Source: Uloborus plumipes
Lineage: Eukaryota; Arthropoda; Arachnida; Araneae; Uloboridae
DNA: 64,000 bases
Direction: 5' to 3'
NCBI GenBank assembly: GCA_038373865.1
Contig: JAXGGA010002959.1
Coordinates: forward strand, 47,327-111,326
A model generated the notes under the pieces. It saw nothing but the letters and a program-made list of their open reading frames with translations, searched no databases and was not told the DNA's origin. Of the stretch, positions 1 through 10,989 are shown one piece after another (within the stretch, counting starts at the first letter, position 1; every line of letters starts with the position of its first letter). A program made the position numbers and the translations under genes.

Positions 1-114
1 ACTTCCACAGTACACGCATGCCATAAGGACCCGTTTTATAGGGTAGGCAACCATTCACAGCAGAACACACTCATTCACACAGAGAAAGGGCAAGGACAGA
101 AGAAAGAAAGTACA

Positions 115-210
115 TCCATTCCTGAGCCGGGTTTTGAACCCGGGGCCTCCTCATCCTGGTCAGACTTCTCCGACCCCTTGACAAGGTGGTCAGCTAACAT
201 ACTATTGTAA
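115..210 (-). repeat. tRNA-like SINE fragment
   Basis: On the minus strand GTTAGCTGACCACC resembles a Pol III A box, and about 55 bases on GGTTCAAAACC fits the B box (GGTTCRANNCC). The order and spacing are those of a tRNA. No intact cloverleaf or tail was identified, so this is a tRNA-derived SINE head or tRNA pseudogene, not a working tRNA. Confidence 0.45.
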
Positions 211-2120
211 TATGAGTAATATGTGCTGCATAGAAATATAGCTAAGAATATAAAGAGCAGGGGAATATTTCTTGTTATTTTTAAAGGAATGAAATCCATT
301 TTGGAGGAGTGAAATATATGATAACAAACAGTGAAGACCATAATAGTGATCAGTTCCTCTTTCAGAGAAAGAAGTAGTACTATTTTAAGAATGTTTGGCA
401 TTTTGTAAAAATAAATAAATGAAAATAAGAATATAAATTTCCAATATAAATATTAAAGAAAAAAAACCCTTTTAACCTCATTTTCCACAGTTTTAATAAC
501 ATGTTTAATTTAAATACAAAGCATGAACACATGAGTAAGTCATATTTGAGATTTTGAATGAGTGAAATATCCTTGTAAAGGCATTAAAAAATCTCTGCTG
601 CTAAATATAGTAATATCGTAGATTGTTAGAAATTCAGAACAATTGATTACCCAGCAAAATACCTGTTGCGTAGTACGAGTAAAACATTTCTATAGCAGTT
701 GTAGAAACCTGTTTGTGAAATAATATGTTTTATATGGTTTGATAAAAAAATAAAGATGAATAATGTAGTACTTTTTGCAGTATAAATTAAAATTCAAGTC
801 ATTTTTACGTATTATGTTCGATTTGATGTAAAATTAAAATTACTAGAAACATAAGCCTTTATGTTTGTATTTTTTATTCTAGCAACTTTCAAGATCAATG
901 CAAGGAAAGAAATACAAGAAGAATACCGGCTTTAGACTCGATATACACTAAAGTTTTTCAAATAATTCAAACTTTAAAAGATATTAAACTACCAGTCATT
1001 TAAAAAGAAAATATTAAATGAATTTTTTTTTTAATAAAAAATAATGGGATTCTGACACAGGTGAAAAAGTCCAGAAAATAGATAAAGCTAGACGTTAAAT
1101 AATGTTATGTATATAACTCATTTTCTTTTTGTTTTCTCTGGAACTCAGCAAAAGCAAAAAAAAGAAATATCCCCACTATTAACATTTCTCCAAAAAACCA
1201 TGGATACAAACAATTTAAGTCGTACTTTAATATTGTATATATACTGAATGAATCTAAAGTCTTTAACAACACTTTAAGATGTAATAGCAAACATCTAAAC
1301 AATTAAGAATATATAGAAATGTATGATTGTAAATGCAATGCTACCACGCTCCATGTGTCACATGTGCTAACATGCTCGAAGTCAGAAACCTGCGGGTGTG
1401 AAACAGGTCCGTAATTTACATAAGACAATTTTACACATAATTTTTGTTTTAAAAAATATTTCAAACCATCTGTATTACAAGTGCTGCAATGACAGCTCAT
1501 GGACCGTCGCTACAATGAGCCATTCTGCCAAGCTTTCGCCAATCGCTGAGTTGTCGTTTGCGACACGTGGTTTTTGAACTACTGGCCACAATTTTAAGCA
1601 ACCACTCTAAACCTTTCTTGGAAACTAAAATGTTATGCAAACTCGCTTTTGCTAATAAATATGAGAATCTGTCACTATCTGGCTTTGAGCGCATGTATAC
1701 ATCAGCATTGCGCTTGCGACCATATGTTACAATATATTATTGTTTGTTAGGATATTTTTTCTCACCCCTTTAAGTTTTCCCGAGAATTCAAATTCATTAT
1801 GTATATATATATTTGCTGAAAGAAAATATAAACTCAATACATGAATGGTGAGGCCGAACTCGCAAGAGATTATGGATATCTTGAAAGTTCCAAACCACAA
1901 ATCATGAAAAGTCCAAGAATCCAAATGTTTTCGAGAGCAAATGACCCCTGGAATAGGAAACACGCTAAATTTCCCCTCGAGTTACGATTCCTTTGTCTTG
2001 TATTACTTAAGAAACAATGAAGGTATTTTACCACACTGATATTTTGATTTTGTTTCATTTCTTTAAAAAAAAAACTTTCTTTTGAACACTCTTATAATTC
2101 TTTATCTCTAATTCCGATAG
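211..2120. other. AT-rich stretch, no recognised feature
   Basis: Homopolymer-rich AT sequence. The short open frames on both strands have no motif I recognise and no splice-site support. I see nothing here that can be called. Confidence 0.6.
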
Positions 2121-2128
2121 TTAATTTC

Positions 2129-2200
2129 GCTGGAGGCTCAGTGGTAGAAGCTTCGTTTTGTAAGCCGGAGAACATGGGTTTGATTCCTACCGATACCCTG
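2129..2200 (+). repeat. tRNA-like SINE head (Thr-type anticodon loop)
   Basis: Shows an A-box-like GGCTCAGTGGTAGAAGC, an anticodon-loop-like TTTGTAA (TGT, Thr), and a B-box-like GGTTTGATTCC at tRNA spacing. The anticodon stem pairs poorly (T-G and C-C oppositions) and no acceptor stem closes. That favours a tRNA-derived SINE or pseudogene. A T-rich tail follows. Confidence 0.5.
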
Positions 2201-2417
2201 TGTGTTACTTCCTTCTCTTTGTGTTGTAAATCTTTCTTGTGTTGTCTTCTGTGTAAATTAAATAAAGAAGTCCAACCTCTCAAGGATGGCACTTACTCTT
2301 TCTCTAGGCCTAGTGTTTACTGCGGTCAGAACAACAACTTCACCAGAGAAAAAAAAATTATCATTAAAAACAAATTCTTCAGTGACATGTCATTTAAATG
2401 CCCTGTCCCATAGCTAC

Positions 2418-2650
2418 ACTCTTATGTAAGGCACAAGAGAATTGTGCCTTATATTAATTACATATCAGAGGCACAAAGCGTAGGTGCCTCTGACACATAC
2501 AAAGCTCAACGAGATGAACGGCAAGGACAGGAAAGCAAAAGTTTTTAAAGGCACACTGAATCGGCGTGCCTTTTAAATTCCCACTTCGCACGTTTTAAGC
2601 GGCACATCGGGTAAGCCGCTGATGAATATTCAGAGTCACAGGGTTTATTC
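2418..2650. repeat. GGCAC/GTGCC short inverted-repeat cluster, copy 1
   Basis: Repeated short hairpins alternate AGGCACA and TGTGCCT words (for example around 2430-2450, 2468-2492 and 2550-2572). The same words recur at 6590-6760. Function unknown; probably part of a non-autonomous repeat family. Confidence 0.5.
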
Positions 2651-2819
2651 ACACTTTGGGTTTGAGGTTATAGCTAATCACGTGGCCCGTATGTTTATTT
2701 TCAGTGCTGGAGATAGCGAAAAATTCGCTTTTAAAATTCAGGATTAAATGTATTATTTCATCGTTTTCAAGCAATATTATTAGTTTGAGAGAAATAGTTC
2801 TATATATTGCATTGTTGTT

Positions 2820-3005
2820 TGATGCGGGTGTAAGAATAGGGAACGAAAGTTGTAGTGTAGATCGTTCCATGCCTTTCCTTTGCAAGATTCATCGTTTGAA
2901 GAAATGGCAAATGAAAAGTCAGTCGGGCGCATTTTGTGCAGAATAAGCATTTTATGGTTTGCTCTGAACATTTATTTCCAGAAGAAGATTTTATTTATCT
3001 GTCTA
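2820..3005 (+). pseudogene. THAP-domain-like relic
   Basis: One frame reads MPFLCKIHRLKKWQMKS and another reads VCSEHLFPEEDFIYL. Both fit the C2CH THAP DNA-binding domain, which carries an R..W segment and a C-S-x-H-F segment followed by an acidic 'EDF' motif. The two parts are in different frames and stops intervene, so the copy is broken. THAP domains occur in P-element-type transposases and in host genes derived from them. No downstream nuclease domain was seen. The assignment rests on short motifs only. Confidence 0.35.
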
Positions 3006-3009
3006 TTGA

Positions 3010-4130
3010 TTATGCATTATTAATTGCCGAGACATAAACTGCTGTTTCAAACGTCTTCCTATGGAAACATCGATAACAAAAAGGGCAGCAAAAGAGTGTG
3101 TTAGTGTATTTTTTAAAATCTACATACTCCTTTGCTGATCTTTTTTGTGCTGTATGGTGACATTTGCCTACGACAGGTATGTAAAATAGCTCGTCCAATT
3201 TCTATTATGATTTATCAACGTTATTTTAATTAAAATCTTAGTCTCATTTCCCATAATGGTTTAATATGTTAGATATTTGATACTGTTTGTTGTTCCAGCA
3301 AAAAGCTCCATTAACAAAAGAAGTAATTATTTTTTAGTTACATGGGCTTTTTTTGATAAATATAACTAACAAGATCCGGTTGACTTTAAATTTATTGTAC
3401 TGCTTTTTAAAATATAGTAGAATTTTTTTAAAAATAATAAGTTATGATTTAGCATTTTTTTTTTTAAGTTTAAAATTAATTTTAACTCAATTTGATATAT
3501 TTCGTAGTACTTAATTATGATAAAGTATAAATTCTCACAAGATTCAGTTGAATATGAATTTGTTGAACTTGTTAAAACATAATAGGATTTTGTTTAGGGA
3601 AAAATAAGTAAAAAAAGACTATTCTCGTAGAAATTGCAGATTCAAAACTAAAGATTTATAAAAGAAACTTTGCCTCTGTGCATTAAGGTTTAAATTCGCT
3701 AATTTTCTGTATCGCAGCATTTATTTATTAAATTTAATAAATTTTAAGTTAGTCAATTTTCATGTGGCCTTTATTACGGTACTTAATCACGAGATTCAGT
3801 TGACTTTAAATTTATTGAACTTATTCTCTTTTAATGAGATTTTATTACACAAAAATACAACTTTTAGTGAAATTTGTTTGTCAAGCAATTTTTCTTTAGC
3901 AGGCCGAGTACTCAGTTATCAATTTAAATTATTTTTTGGATCCGTATGACATGTTCGTAGTTATAAAAAACTGTTATGATGTTTTTGAATTCTAACAGAA
4001 GTTTAAAATGTGTTTAGATGTGAATTAAAGAAATCTTGCAATTTTTACCGAGATTACATGGAATGATCGGTTATTTTCCTGTACGTAATAACTAAATTTG
4101 AAACTACAGCATTATAAAACATCAAGTGAA
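3010..4130. other. AT-rich stretch, no recognised feature
   Basis: AT-rich sequence with loosely repetitive phrases (for example 'cagttga.tttaaatttattgaact' near 3370, 3545 and 3795), suggesting old degenerate repeats. No coding or RNA feature can be supported. Confidence 0.5.
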
Positions 4131-4651
4131 TGGCTTAGATGCAAAACTCACATTATCCACTTTTGCTAACTTTGAGAAAATCACAAAAAACTTTTTTACA
4201 TTCATACCCTTCGTAAAACGCTTTGAATTTTTTTTTAGTAAGTTGGTAATTGCAACATAAACTGTTTAAACACCCTTAAAACCTCGCTCCAATAGCATTT
4301 TTTTTTTGTAATTTAGCTTCAAAATTTGGAGAATGAGTTTTGACACGAAACGTGGTCAAATGTGAGTTTTGCACCCAACACAAATGGATAATGTGAGTTT
4401 TGAACCGAAACTTTGAAATTTGAAAAAAAAAAACAACTAGAACCAGGAAAAGAAGCTTTGTAATTTCTCCTTTAGCTAAATATATTTTTCAAAGACGATT
4501 TACAACATGATGCATTTTTTTTAAATTAAGCAATAATAATGAAGGCAGATAGTGTAAAAATTAAAAAATACAATAAAAAGTGCCTTCTCATCAAACTGTT
4601 TTCCTAACAAATTCAGATAGGGTTTTACAAAACACACGAAAAATTAAACAT

Positions 4652-5345
4652 TTAAATGGTTGACTTTTTCGGTTGGCTGACAAGTTGGGTCGTTTGGATC
4701 GCCTTCTTCGATGTCAGTATCCCATCTATGATGCTTTTATAAAACAGCAACTCATCATTGTCTCTCCAATTGTCACCATAATGCTTCTTTAACAAGTTAT
4801 TGACGTCCACCTTTTTAGCTTGTTTGACAGAGTTTGTTGGAGGGATAACAGAAGGTTTCATATATATAACCCGCTTTCTTGGTTTTAATATGGGTTTAGG
4901 TTCTGGAACGTCTGATTTGTATTTATATTCTCCTCTAACAAGAACATTCTTCTGTTTGGTTTTGGTTATGATTATTCTCCTACAAGACGCAAGATGAAAG
5001 TGAAATTGGACCGGTTTTTTGAAAAATTTGTCTTTCTCATTTTTCCAGTCATAAACTTGGCAATCTTCATCAACTTGAACAGCTTTGGCATGCTCACTAA
5101 TAATGTTAGTGTACTCTTTTGGTTGAAAAATAACTTCTTTTTTTCGGATGGCTTTTTCTGTAAACCCAAAAACCCGATCTGGAGGCAAAAAACTGACCCG
5201 TTATGGGAAAGAAAAGCTCGATTCTCTTTGTTTTTTGGTGCGTTTCTGACGAGCTAAAAAACTTAACTATTGACAAAACAATAGAATTTTTGTTCTGTCC
5301 CCCACATCCATCATATAACAATCGTACTGTCTCAAAAGGTCTTGG
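4652..5345 (-). pseudogene. DDE-like transposase relic (DUF7869-like family)
   Basis: A 178-residue frame (5188-4652) contains PPDRVFGFTEKAIRKKEV, basic stretches and a C-terminal ending in KKSTI. The overlapping frame upstream carries VRLLYDGCGGQNKNSIV and ELFFPITGQFF. The D-x-C-x-G-Q-N-K-N signature followed by 'FP..G..F.P.DR.FG..EK.IRK' matches, from memory, an arthropod transposon-type family related to DUF7869. A frameshift near 5185-5200 separates the two halves, so the product would be broken. It lies inside the TIR pair 4132/6090 and was presumably that element's transposase. The N-terminal Cys-rich part expected for the family is missing or diverged. Confidence 0.6.
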
Positions 5346-5535
5346 CATTTCAGTTGTCATTAATGTATGAAAAAGGGGAGCAACTGCCCCCCCCCCCAAA
5401 TGACGGGCCTGGGGGGGGAGTGTGAAAACTCAATGTCAATAAAAAAATTACGTCCACTTGTATGTAGACATTGCTTCCTAAAAGTGGGGGGGGGGAGCAA
5501 TTGACCCCCTGCCCCTCTAAATGACGGGCCTGAAG
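5345..5535. repeat. G-tract/C-tract dispersed repeat fragments
   Basis: Two phrases ending TGACGGGCCTG follow long C or G runs, one near 5380-5415 and one near 5485-5532. A related repeat with the same 'gtcatt..aggggggtcgattgccccc' start occurs at 21785-21960. Confidence 0.5.
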
Positions 5536-5658
5536 AAATTGTCCTGCACTTATAGATTTCTATAATACTATTGGACAGGAGTGGTTACTTGGTACAAGAA
5601 CAGTTTGGTAAAGTTTAAACGAAATTCATATAAATATTTGGTCTAGTACCATACTAAC

Positions 5659-5754
5659 CTTGCTTTTTTAACTTTAGCTCGCTTCCAATGCTCAAGTGTC
5701 TTTTTCTTCTTTGTGGTTAGTCCTGTGGAAGGCTGAACTAATTCGTCAATTATA
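5659..5754 (-). CDS. Candidate upstream exon of the 4132-6090 element gene
   Basis: On the minus strand TTTACTACTCAG could be an acceptor and AAG|GTTAGT a donor. The frame between reads about 32 residues including TKKKKTLEHWKRAKVKKARL. A basic 'W.R...KKAR' segment fits the N-terminal region I remember for proteins with the QNKN signature seen downstream. Coding status depends on the splice sites being real. Confidence 0.4.
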
Positions 5755-6589
5755 CTGAGTAGTAAAGTTACAACTGTGATACCAAAACTAAATAAAGTCT
5801 AATCAAGCACCAAAATAAGAGTTCAGCGTAGAATGTTTGAATTCAATCCCATGACGCACTAAAGCGCTCTCTGATTGGTGGACTGGAGAATGTGAGTTTT
5901 GCTCCAAACAAGCTGTTGGATAATGTGAGTTTTGCATCCAAACGTGATTTTTAATATTTTTTTATGCATTAAAATATTGGTTTTGATCCAAAACAATATC
6001 ACAGCTCGATTGTCCTTTACAAGACGAACACGGTGATATGCACAACTCAAAATCGCAAAATTTGGAGAATGTGAGTTTTGCATCTAAGCCCTTAGTGTTT
6101 GCTCTCCCTAAAAAGATACTATTTTGCATAAAAGATTGAAATCACTCTATATTTTATAGCATTTCCATATATTACATTTAATAAATTTTATATTAAAGCA
6201 ACTAAAATTAAAAATAGTTGAAATACCTTGTTTAGTTCCTATTCTCAATATTGTCTTTCAATTTTTGCTATATCGTACAATGGCAAAAACTGAAGCTTAA
6301 TAGCATTTTTTTTTTCTTATCTTGTCCAATTTTCGGTTCTGCTGACAAGATTAGCGAAAATAAGAGCTTATACAACAATCAGATCAGAAAATGTTTGAAA
6401 TAAAGTACAAGATTTTTATATTCTTTGGGAAACATTTTGTTTTGATATATCTAATTAATGTGTCAGAAAGAATTAAAACCCAAAAAAAAGTTTAAAACAT
6501 GCAAGCACTGGGGTAAAAAATTAAGAAGTTACTATAAACTAACGTTAAAATTCCCCTTAATAAACCATTATTATTATTATAAATCTATA

Positions 6590-6760
6590 AGAGGCACAAA
6601 TCCTTTTAAATGTAAGGCACTGAAATCTAAAATCAAAGGCACGGTATGTGCCTTTTAATTTCAGAGGCACAAACGGTGCCTTTCATTTTAAATGTGCCTC
6701 TTAATTTTCAGAGGCACAAAAATTCAAAATGTGCCTCTTATTTCAGAGGCAGTTTTAAGA
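6590..6760. repeat. GGCAC/GTGCC short inverted-repeat cluster, copy 2
   Basis: At least six alternating AGAGGCACA / TGTGCCTCT words within 170 bases could form several nested hairpins. It shares vocabulary with 2418-2650, including a nearby 'actctta' or 'taagagta' end word. Confidence 0.5.
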
Positions 6761-6764
6761 GTAT

Positions 6765-7505
6765 GATTCTAATAGTCTACATATAGAGGCCAAGCAAGAC
6801 TCAGAGATTGCAGATCTGAAGAATGTCACCAAGAAAAAAAATTATACCAATGTGCAAACATCATCTCAATAAAATATTTTTGGAAAAAAAAATAGAACCG
6901 ACTTCAGTTGGAAATTGATCTAAAAAGTAAAAAATAATTTTTTCTTTGAACACCATCGAAACTACTTTTAAACATAAGTTTTGAAGTTGGCGCAAAAACG
7001 ATAGGTAAAATCATATTTAACCATATTTTGCCAACATTTTTCAGAGAAACCATTGAGAACATGGCTGCCACACTTCCGTATGACGGACGGAATTCCGTAT
7101 TCTGTAAAATGTCGTATCATTTGGAAATTTGTTTTAGGAAAAAATGAAATGAAGCTTTAAAAAATATCTCATTTAGATTTTTCAAAAAAAAAAACAAGCA
7201 ACTGCTTAATAACTTTTTCTCTAGTTGCACCTTGAAAACTAGTAATTCAATTATTTCAATCATAGCTACATTAATCCAGAAGATTATTTTAAAGCTGTTT
7301 TTTCCAGTGTTATTTTTTAGCGAAGAATCTCTTACCAGAAACTTTTTATTGTCAAGAATCTTTTAGCGTGAATTCGAAGCTTTTTTTTTCTTCAGTAACT
7401 AATACAGTAATTTTTTTCGTTATCGCGTTTTTCTTCCAAAAAATCTTTTCAAAAAAACTATTCTGAAAGTTAAGATTTTACTTAATTTTGCGATTTGGTT
7501 TTATT
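6765..7505. other. No recognised feature
   Basis: AT-rich intergenic or intronic sequence. The 'accgacttcagttggaaattg' region and the poly-A runs show no assignable function. Confidence 0.5.
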
Positions 7506-7510
7506 ATATA

Positions 7511-8275
7511 CACTGCTCGACATTGAAAATGCAACACCAAGAAGGAGTGGTCAGAAATTCATGCAAATTTTACCGTAGACGCACGTCACTGAGTTATGCA
7601 AATGATATGAAATGCGCAGCTCTCCGACGCACGTGAAGTAAGATATAAAAGAATGAAGTTGAAAAGTGGGCTATGTTCATGTTGGTTTTTCTGCCAGACT
7701 AATTATCGGAGAAATTTGGTTTTTGTCTCGAAGGATACGTGTGATAGGAGGAAATGCCACGCCGTCCTCACCGAAGACACTTCCAGCATATAGACGACTT
7801 TACAAGGAGTATATGGTGATCGGCCTGAGAAGGGGAGGTTGGTCCATACGTCAAATTGCAGCTGATACCCACATGGATGCAAGCACTGTGCATCGGCTGT
7901 GTCGGACATGGTTGGAAAGAGGAAATGTAGCCACATTGAGAGGTGCAGGTGCAGCCAGAGTGACGTCAGACCGCTTGGATCGACGGATTCACCGACAAGC
8001 TGTGGCGGACCCGCAAGTCACTTGTACGTCGATTCTGCAGCACGTGCAAGGTACCCTGGATGTTCCTGTGTCGACCAGAACCATTTCCCGTCGACTGGTT
8101 GCACGTGGCCTGCAATCTCGGCGCCCGCTAAGAAGACTGCCATTGACCTCACAGCACAGACTCCAACGTTTGGAATGGTGCCGGACCAGAGCGACGTGGA
8201 TGGCAGAATGGCAAACCGTAGTGTTCTCAGATGAATCCCGCTTCTGTTTGTCCAGCGATAGTCATCGCATAAGTG
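7511..8275 (+). mobile_element. Truncated Tc1-type element (5' end)
   Basis: Starts at a TA (7509-7510) followed by CACTGCTCGACATTGAAAA, a Tc1-style terminal sequence. The transposase remnant begins at 7752. No right-hand TIR was found; homology stops near 8275, within the catalytic domain. Sequence after 8280 is unrelated AT-rich DNA or a rearranged end. Confidence 0.75.
7752..8275 (+). pseudogene. Tc1 transposase, N-terminal part, frameshifted
   Basis: The family-like start is MPRRPHRRHFQHIDDFTRS at 7752. After about 20 codons the frame stops (TGG TGA near 7815) and continues in another frame. That frame carries the paired helix-turn-helix region (LRRGGWSIRQIAADTHMDAS), then the R-rich linker, then VVFSDESRFCLSSD, which holds the first catalytic Asp. 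The other catalytic residues (the D of the QDN motif and the E) are absent because the element is truncated. The frameshift at TATATGG looks like a one-base insertion. The product cannot be an active transposase. Confidence 0.8.
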
Positions 8276-8284
8276 ACATTTTTA

Positions 8285-8720
8285 AGTTTTAACACCGTTA
8301 GGATTTATTTTTTCATGAACTGAAATTGCAACATTTGTATCCAAATTTAAAAAAAAAGTAAGCATGCCTATATCGAGTCATTTACCTTATGAGTTCCTTA
8401 ATTTGATGATAGAGGCTTTCAAAAAGTCATGGTGCAGATTGTCAAAATTTTTCGGGAATGAGAGGGTGTGTCTTTAGGCAGAAATGTTCGTCTTCTTTTT
8501 GAGTGCAGTCCCGTAATGTTTGAGGAGGGGCACCGACTTGTGGCGTAAAACTTTTGATGTGATGAATATTTTCACTGTCCGAAAATGGCAAAATTATGAG
8601 AGCTAGCTTTGCGAAACATTAGCGATGTTTGATGCATAGGAAGTCTGTCGTCTGTGCAAAATATTATTATTATTATGACATTGATCGCTTAAGGCTGGTA
8701 TAACATTTAAAATATAAAAC
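8285..8720. other. No recognised feature
   Basis: Non-coding AT-rich sequence between two Tc1 elements; nothing assignable. Confidence 0.5.
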
Positions 8721-9024
8721 CTACACTTAGTCACAAAAGTAAGTATGCAGAGTGTTTTTGATGATGTAATATGAAAAAAAAAAACATACTGACAGTATTA
8801 GAGTTTTCAAATTAACGATTTATTTCGATTACAGTAACATTGAGCTTATTTACAGAATGAAAAATATTTTAAAAATACAAATATTTAGTTGGCAAGATGA
8901 GCTTAACTTAAAAAAAGGATGTAATTTACATCACAAAAGTAAGTATGCAAACAAAAACAAAGACATTAATATTGCAAATTTTACAATTTTTCAAAATAAT
9001 TGGTAATTTGCTGAATAGCCTATG

Positions 9025-9345
9025 GCCTTTATAACAGCTAACGATTTAGATGACGCTGATTTTACTAGATTTTAAGTGACAGAAGCAATGGTATTTTGTG
9101 CCCTTCCCCCAAAGTCCTTTCTTTTAGATCATTCTTAGTTTTGATCTCTTGTTTTCTAATTTGGCGATCGAGATAATCCCACAAGTGTTCAATGGGATTA
9201 AGATCAGGTCACTGCGGTGGGGTTTCTAACTGTTTTCGCACGTTATATAGCAGCCATTCCCGAACAATCCGAGTAGTATGTTTGGGATCATTATCTTGTT
9301 GGAAAGTGAAGGATGTATCGAGTCCCAATTTATAAACACTTTGGC
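9025..9345 (-). pseudogene. Inverted copy of the Tc1 transposase C-terminal region
   Basis: Reading the minus strand of the left arm gives the same segment as 9790-10040. It keeps AATCCCATTGAACACTTG, encoding the N-P-I-E-H-L motif with the catalytic Glu, which the right-arm copy has lost by a one-base deletion. It is an orphan fragment with no N-terminal half in this orientation. Confidence 0.7.
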
Positions 9346-9429
9346 TTAGATTATTCTTTAAAGTAGTAATAGCTATATTGATTCATTATTCCGTCCTATT
9401 ATAACTAAATTTCCTACTCCTAAATTTCC

Positions 9430-9977
9430 TAAGAACACCAGAAAACCATTTGTTAGCAAAGTGAATTGCGAAAAGAGAATAGATTTTGTAAAAGAAAATG
9501 TAAAGCAGGACACAAATTTTTGGAATACCGTGATTTTTTCGGATGAAAGTAAATTCAACATCTACGGGGTCAGATGGAAACCAAAAAGTTTGGAGGAAAG
9601 CAAACGCAGCTCTAGAACCATAGAACATGAAAGAAACTGTAAAACACGGTGGTGGTTCGATTATGGTTTGATGCTGCATGGCAGCAACTGGAGTAGGAAA
9701 TTTAGTTATAATTGACGGAGTAATGAATCAATATAGCTATTTGAGTACTTTAAAAAATAATCGAAGCTAAAGTGCTTCTAAATTGGGACTTGATACATCC
9801 TTCACTTTCCAACAAGATAATGATCCCGAACATACTGCTCGGATTGTTCGGAGATGGCTGCTATATAACGTGCGAAAACAGTTAAATCCCCCACCGCAGT
9901 CACCTGATCTTAATCCCTTGAACACTTGTGGGATTATCTCGATCGCCAAATTAGAAAACAAGAGATCGAAACTATGA
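9430..9977 (+). pseudogene. Tc1 transposase, catalytic half, frameshifted
   Basis: The central part reads VNCEKRIDFVKENVKQDTNF then NTVIFSDESKFNIYG (first catalytic Asp). The frame is lost within the expected G-rich segment near 9590-9720. It resumes at 9783 as GLDTSFTFQQDNDPEHTA (second Asp) and NPPPQSPDLNPL. The third motif (N-P-I-E-H-L-W) is destroyed by a single missing base after AATCCC near 9915. The N-terminal DNA-binding half is absent because of the foldback rearrangement. Inactive. Confidence 0.8.
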
Positions 9978-10499
9978 ATGATCTAAAAGAAAGGACTTTG
10001 GGAGAAGGGCACAAAATACCATCTTCCGTCACTTAAAATCTAGTAAAATCAGTGCCATCTAGATTGAGAGTTGTTATAAAGGTCATAGGCTATCCAACAA
10101 ATCACCATTTTTTTTTTTTTTTAATTGTAAAATTTGCAAAATTAATGTCTTTTTTTTGTTTGCATACTAATGTGATGTAAATTACATCCTATTTCAAGGT
10201 AAGCTCATTTTGCTAATTAAATATTTGTATTTTTGAAATAATTCTCATTCTGTAATGCAGCTCAATGTTGCTGTAATCGAAATAAATCGTTAATTTGAAA
10301 ACTCTAATAGTGTAGGTCTGTTTTCTTTCACATTACATCATCACAAGCACTCTGCATACTTACTTTTGTGACTAAGTGTATGTATCAAATCAAGTGAGAT
10401 AATTTTGCAATGCAAATTTGTATTAAAAGAATTAAATATTATTTTACGTCGCTCAGCTTTAGTTTATTAGTTGTTTCTTTCGTTTTATTTTTGTAAGCA

Positions 10500-10730
10500 T
10501 TACTGGGGAAACATAGGATTGCGGGCCCACCCACTAAGTCAAGGCACGAGCCGCCACTGTTCACCACTGCCCCTTGAAGCACAGGCCCATAACCTGTCGT
10601 GTATCCAAGTGCAAGAAGCAGAAGCAGTGGACTAGGATATGGTGAATGCTACCCAGCATGGGCGTCGCTGCCTGCTGAACATTGGGGGGGACTTTGGAAA
10701 AATAGAAATACTAGGAAAAATTCATGTTTT
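10500..10730 (+). repeat. GC-rich repeat end with GGGCGTCG word
   Basis: AGCATGGGCGTCGCTG at about 10666 followed by a G run resembles, inverted, the sequence ending at 14766 (rc AGCACGGGCGTCGTTG plus a G run). These may be two termini of one family, or one 4.1-kb element interrupted by others. Function unknown. Confidence 0.35.
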
Positions 10731-10989
10731 TTAAAAACATGCTTAGCCTTTGTAAAGACCAATGAACATTGTAATTTTCAAATAAGGACCACAAGGAGTT
10801 AATATTCTGACCGTAGCGGGGACAAAAAATTGGGGAGGGGGTGTATGAAATTGCCGACCCCTCATAAATTTCAAACAGAGGGAAAAGAATGGGTCCAACA
10901 TCTTTTCTAAGAGGGTAGTCATAACTAGATCAGAGAGTTGAGAATGTTCCTAATCGTAAGTATATTATTTACCCAGAAGTAAGGAGGTA

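Larger units (their letters stand above)
4132..6090 (-). mobile_element. 1.96-kb DNA transposon with 28-bp TIRs and subterminal repeats
   Basis: The left end (4132-4159) and right end (6063-6090) are inverted copies differing at one of 28 positions, beginning GGCTTAGATGCAAAACTC. The word GTGAGTTTTG is repeated subterminally near 4361, 4391, 5891, 5925 and 6071, typical of transposase-binding arrays. Between the ends lie a minus-strand DDE-like pseudogene and a candidate exon. No clear target duplication flanks the ends. Two G/C-tract repeats (5380-5535) appear to have inserted inside it. Confidence 0.72.
8724..10378 (+). mobile_element. Tc1/mariner element rearranged into a foldback palindrome
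   Basis: Both ends carry CACTTAGTCACAAAAGTAAG in inverted orientation, with TA dinucleotides at 8722-8723 and 10379-10380. The inversion extends far inward: 8724-9420 is an inverted copy of about 9690-10378, leaving a 269-bp unique centre (9421-9689). The left arm therefore holds the transposase C-terminal region backwards in place of the normal 5' half. The arms differ by scattered substitutions and small indels. Confidence 0.85.

Noticed and set aside
2129..2200. Functional tRNA-Thr gene
   Set aside because: Anticodon stem has mismatches and no acceptor stem closes, so it is called SINE-like instead.
10505..10625. GC-richer patch resembling structural RNA
   Set aside because: No rRNA or tRNA landmarks; fits better with the adjacent GGGCGTCG repeat end.
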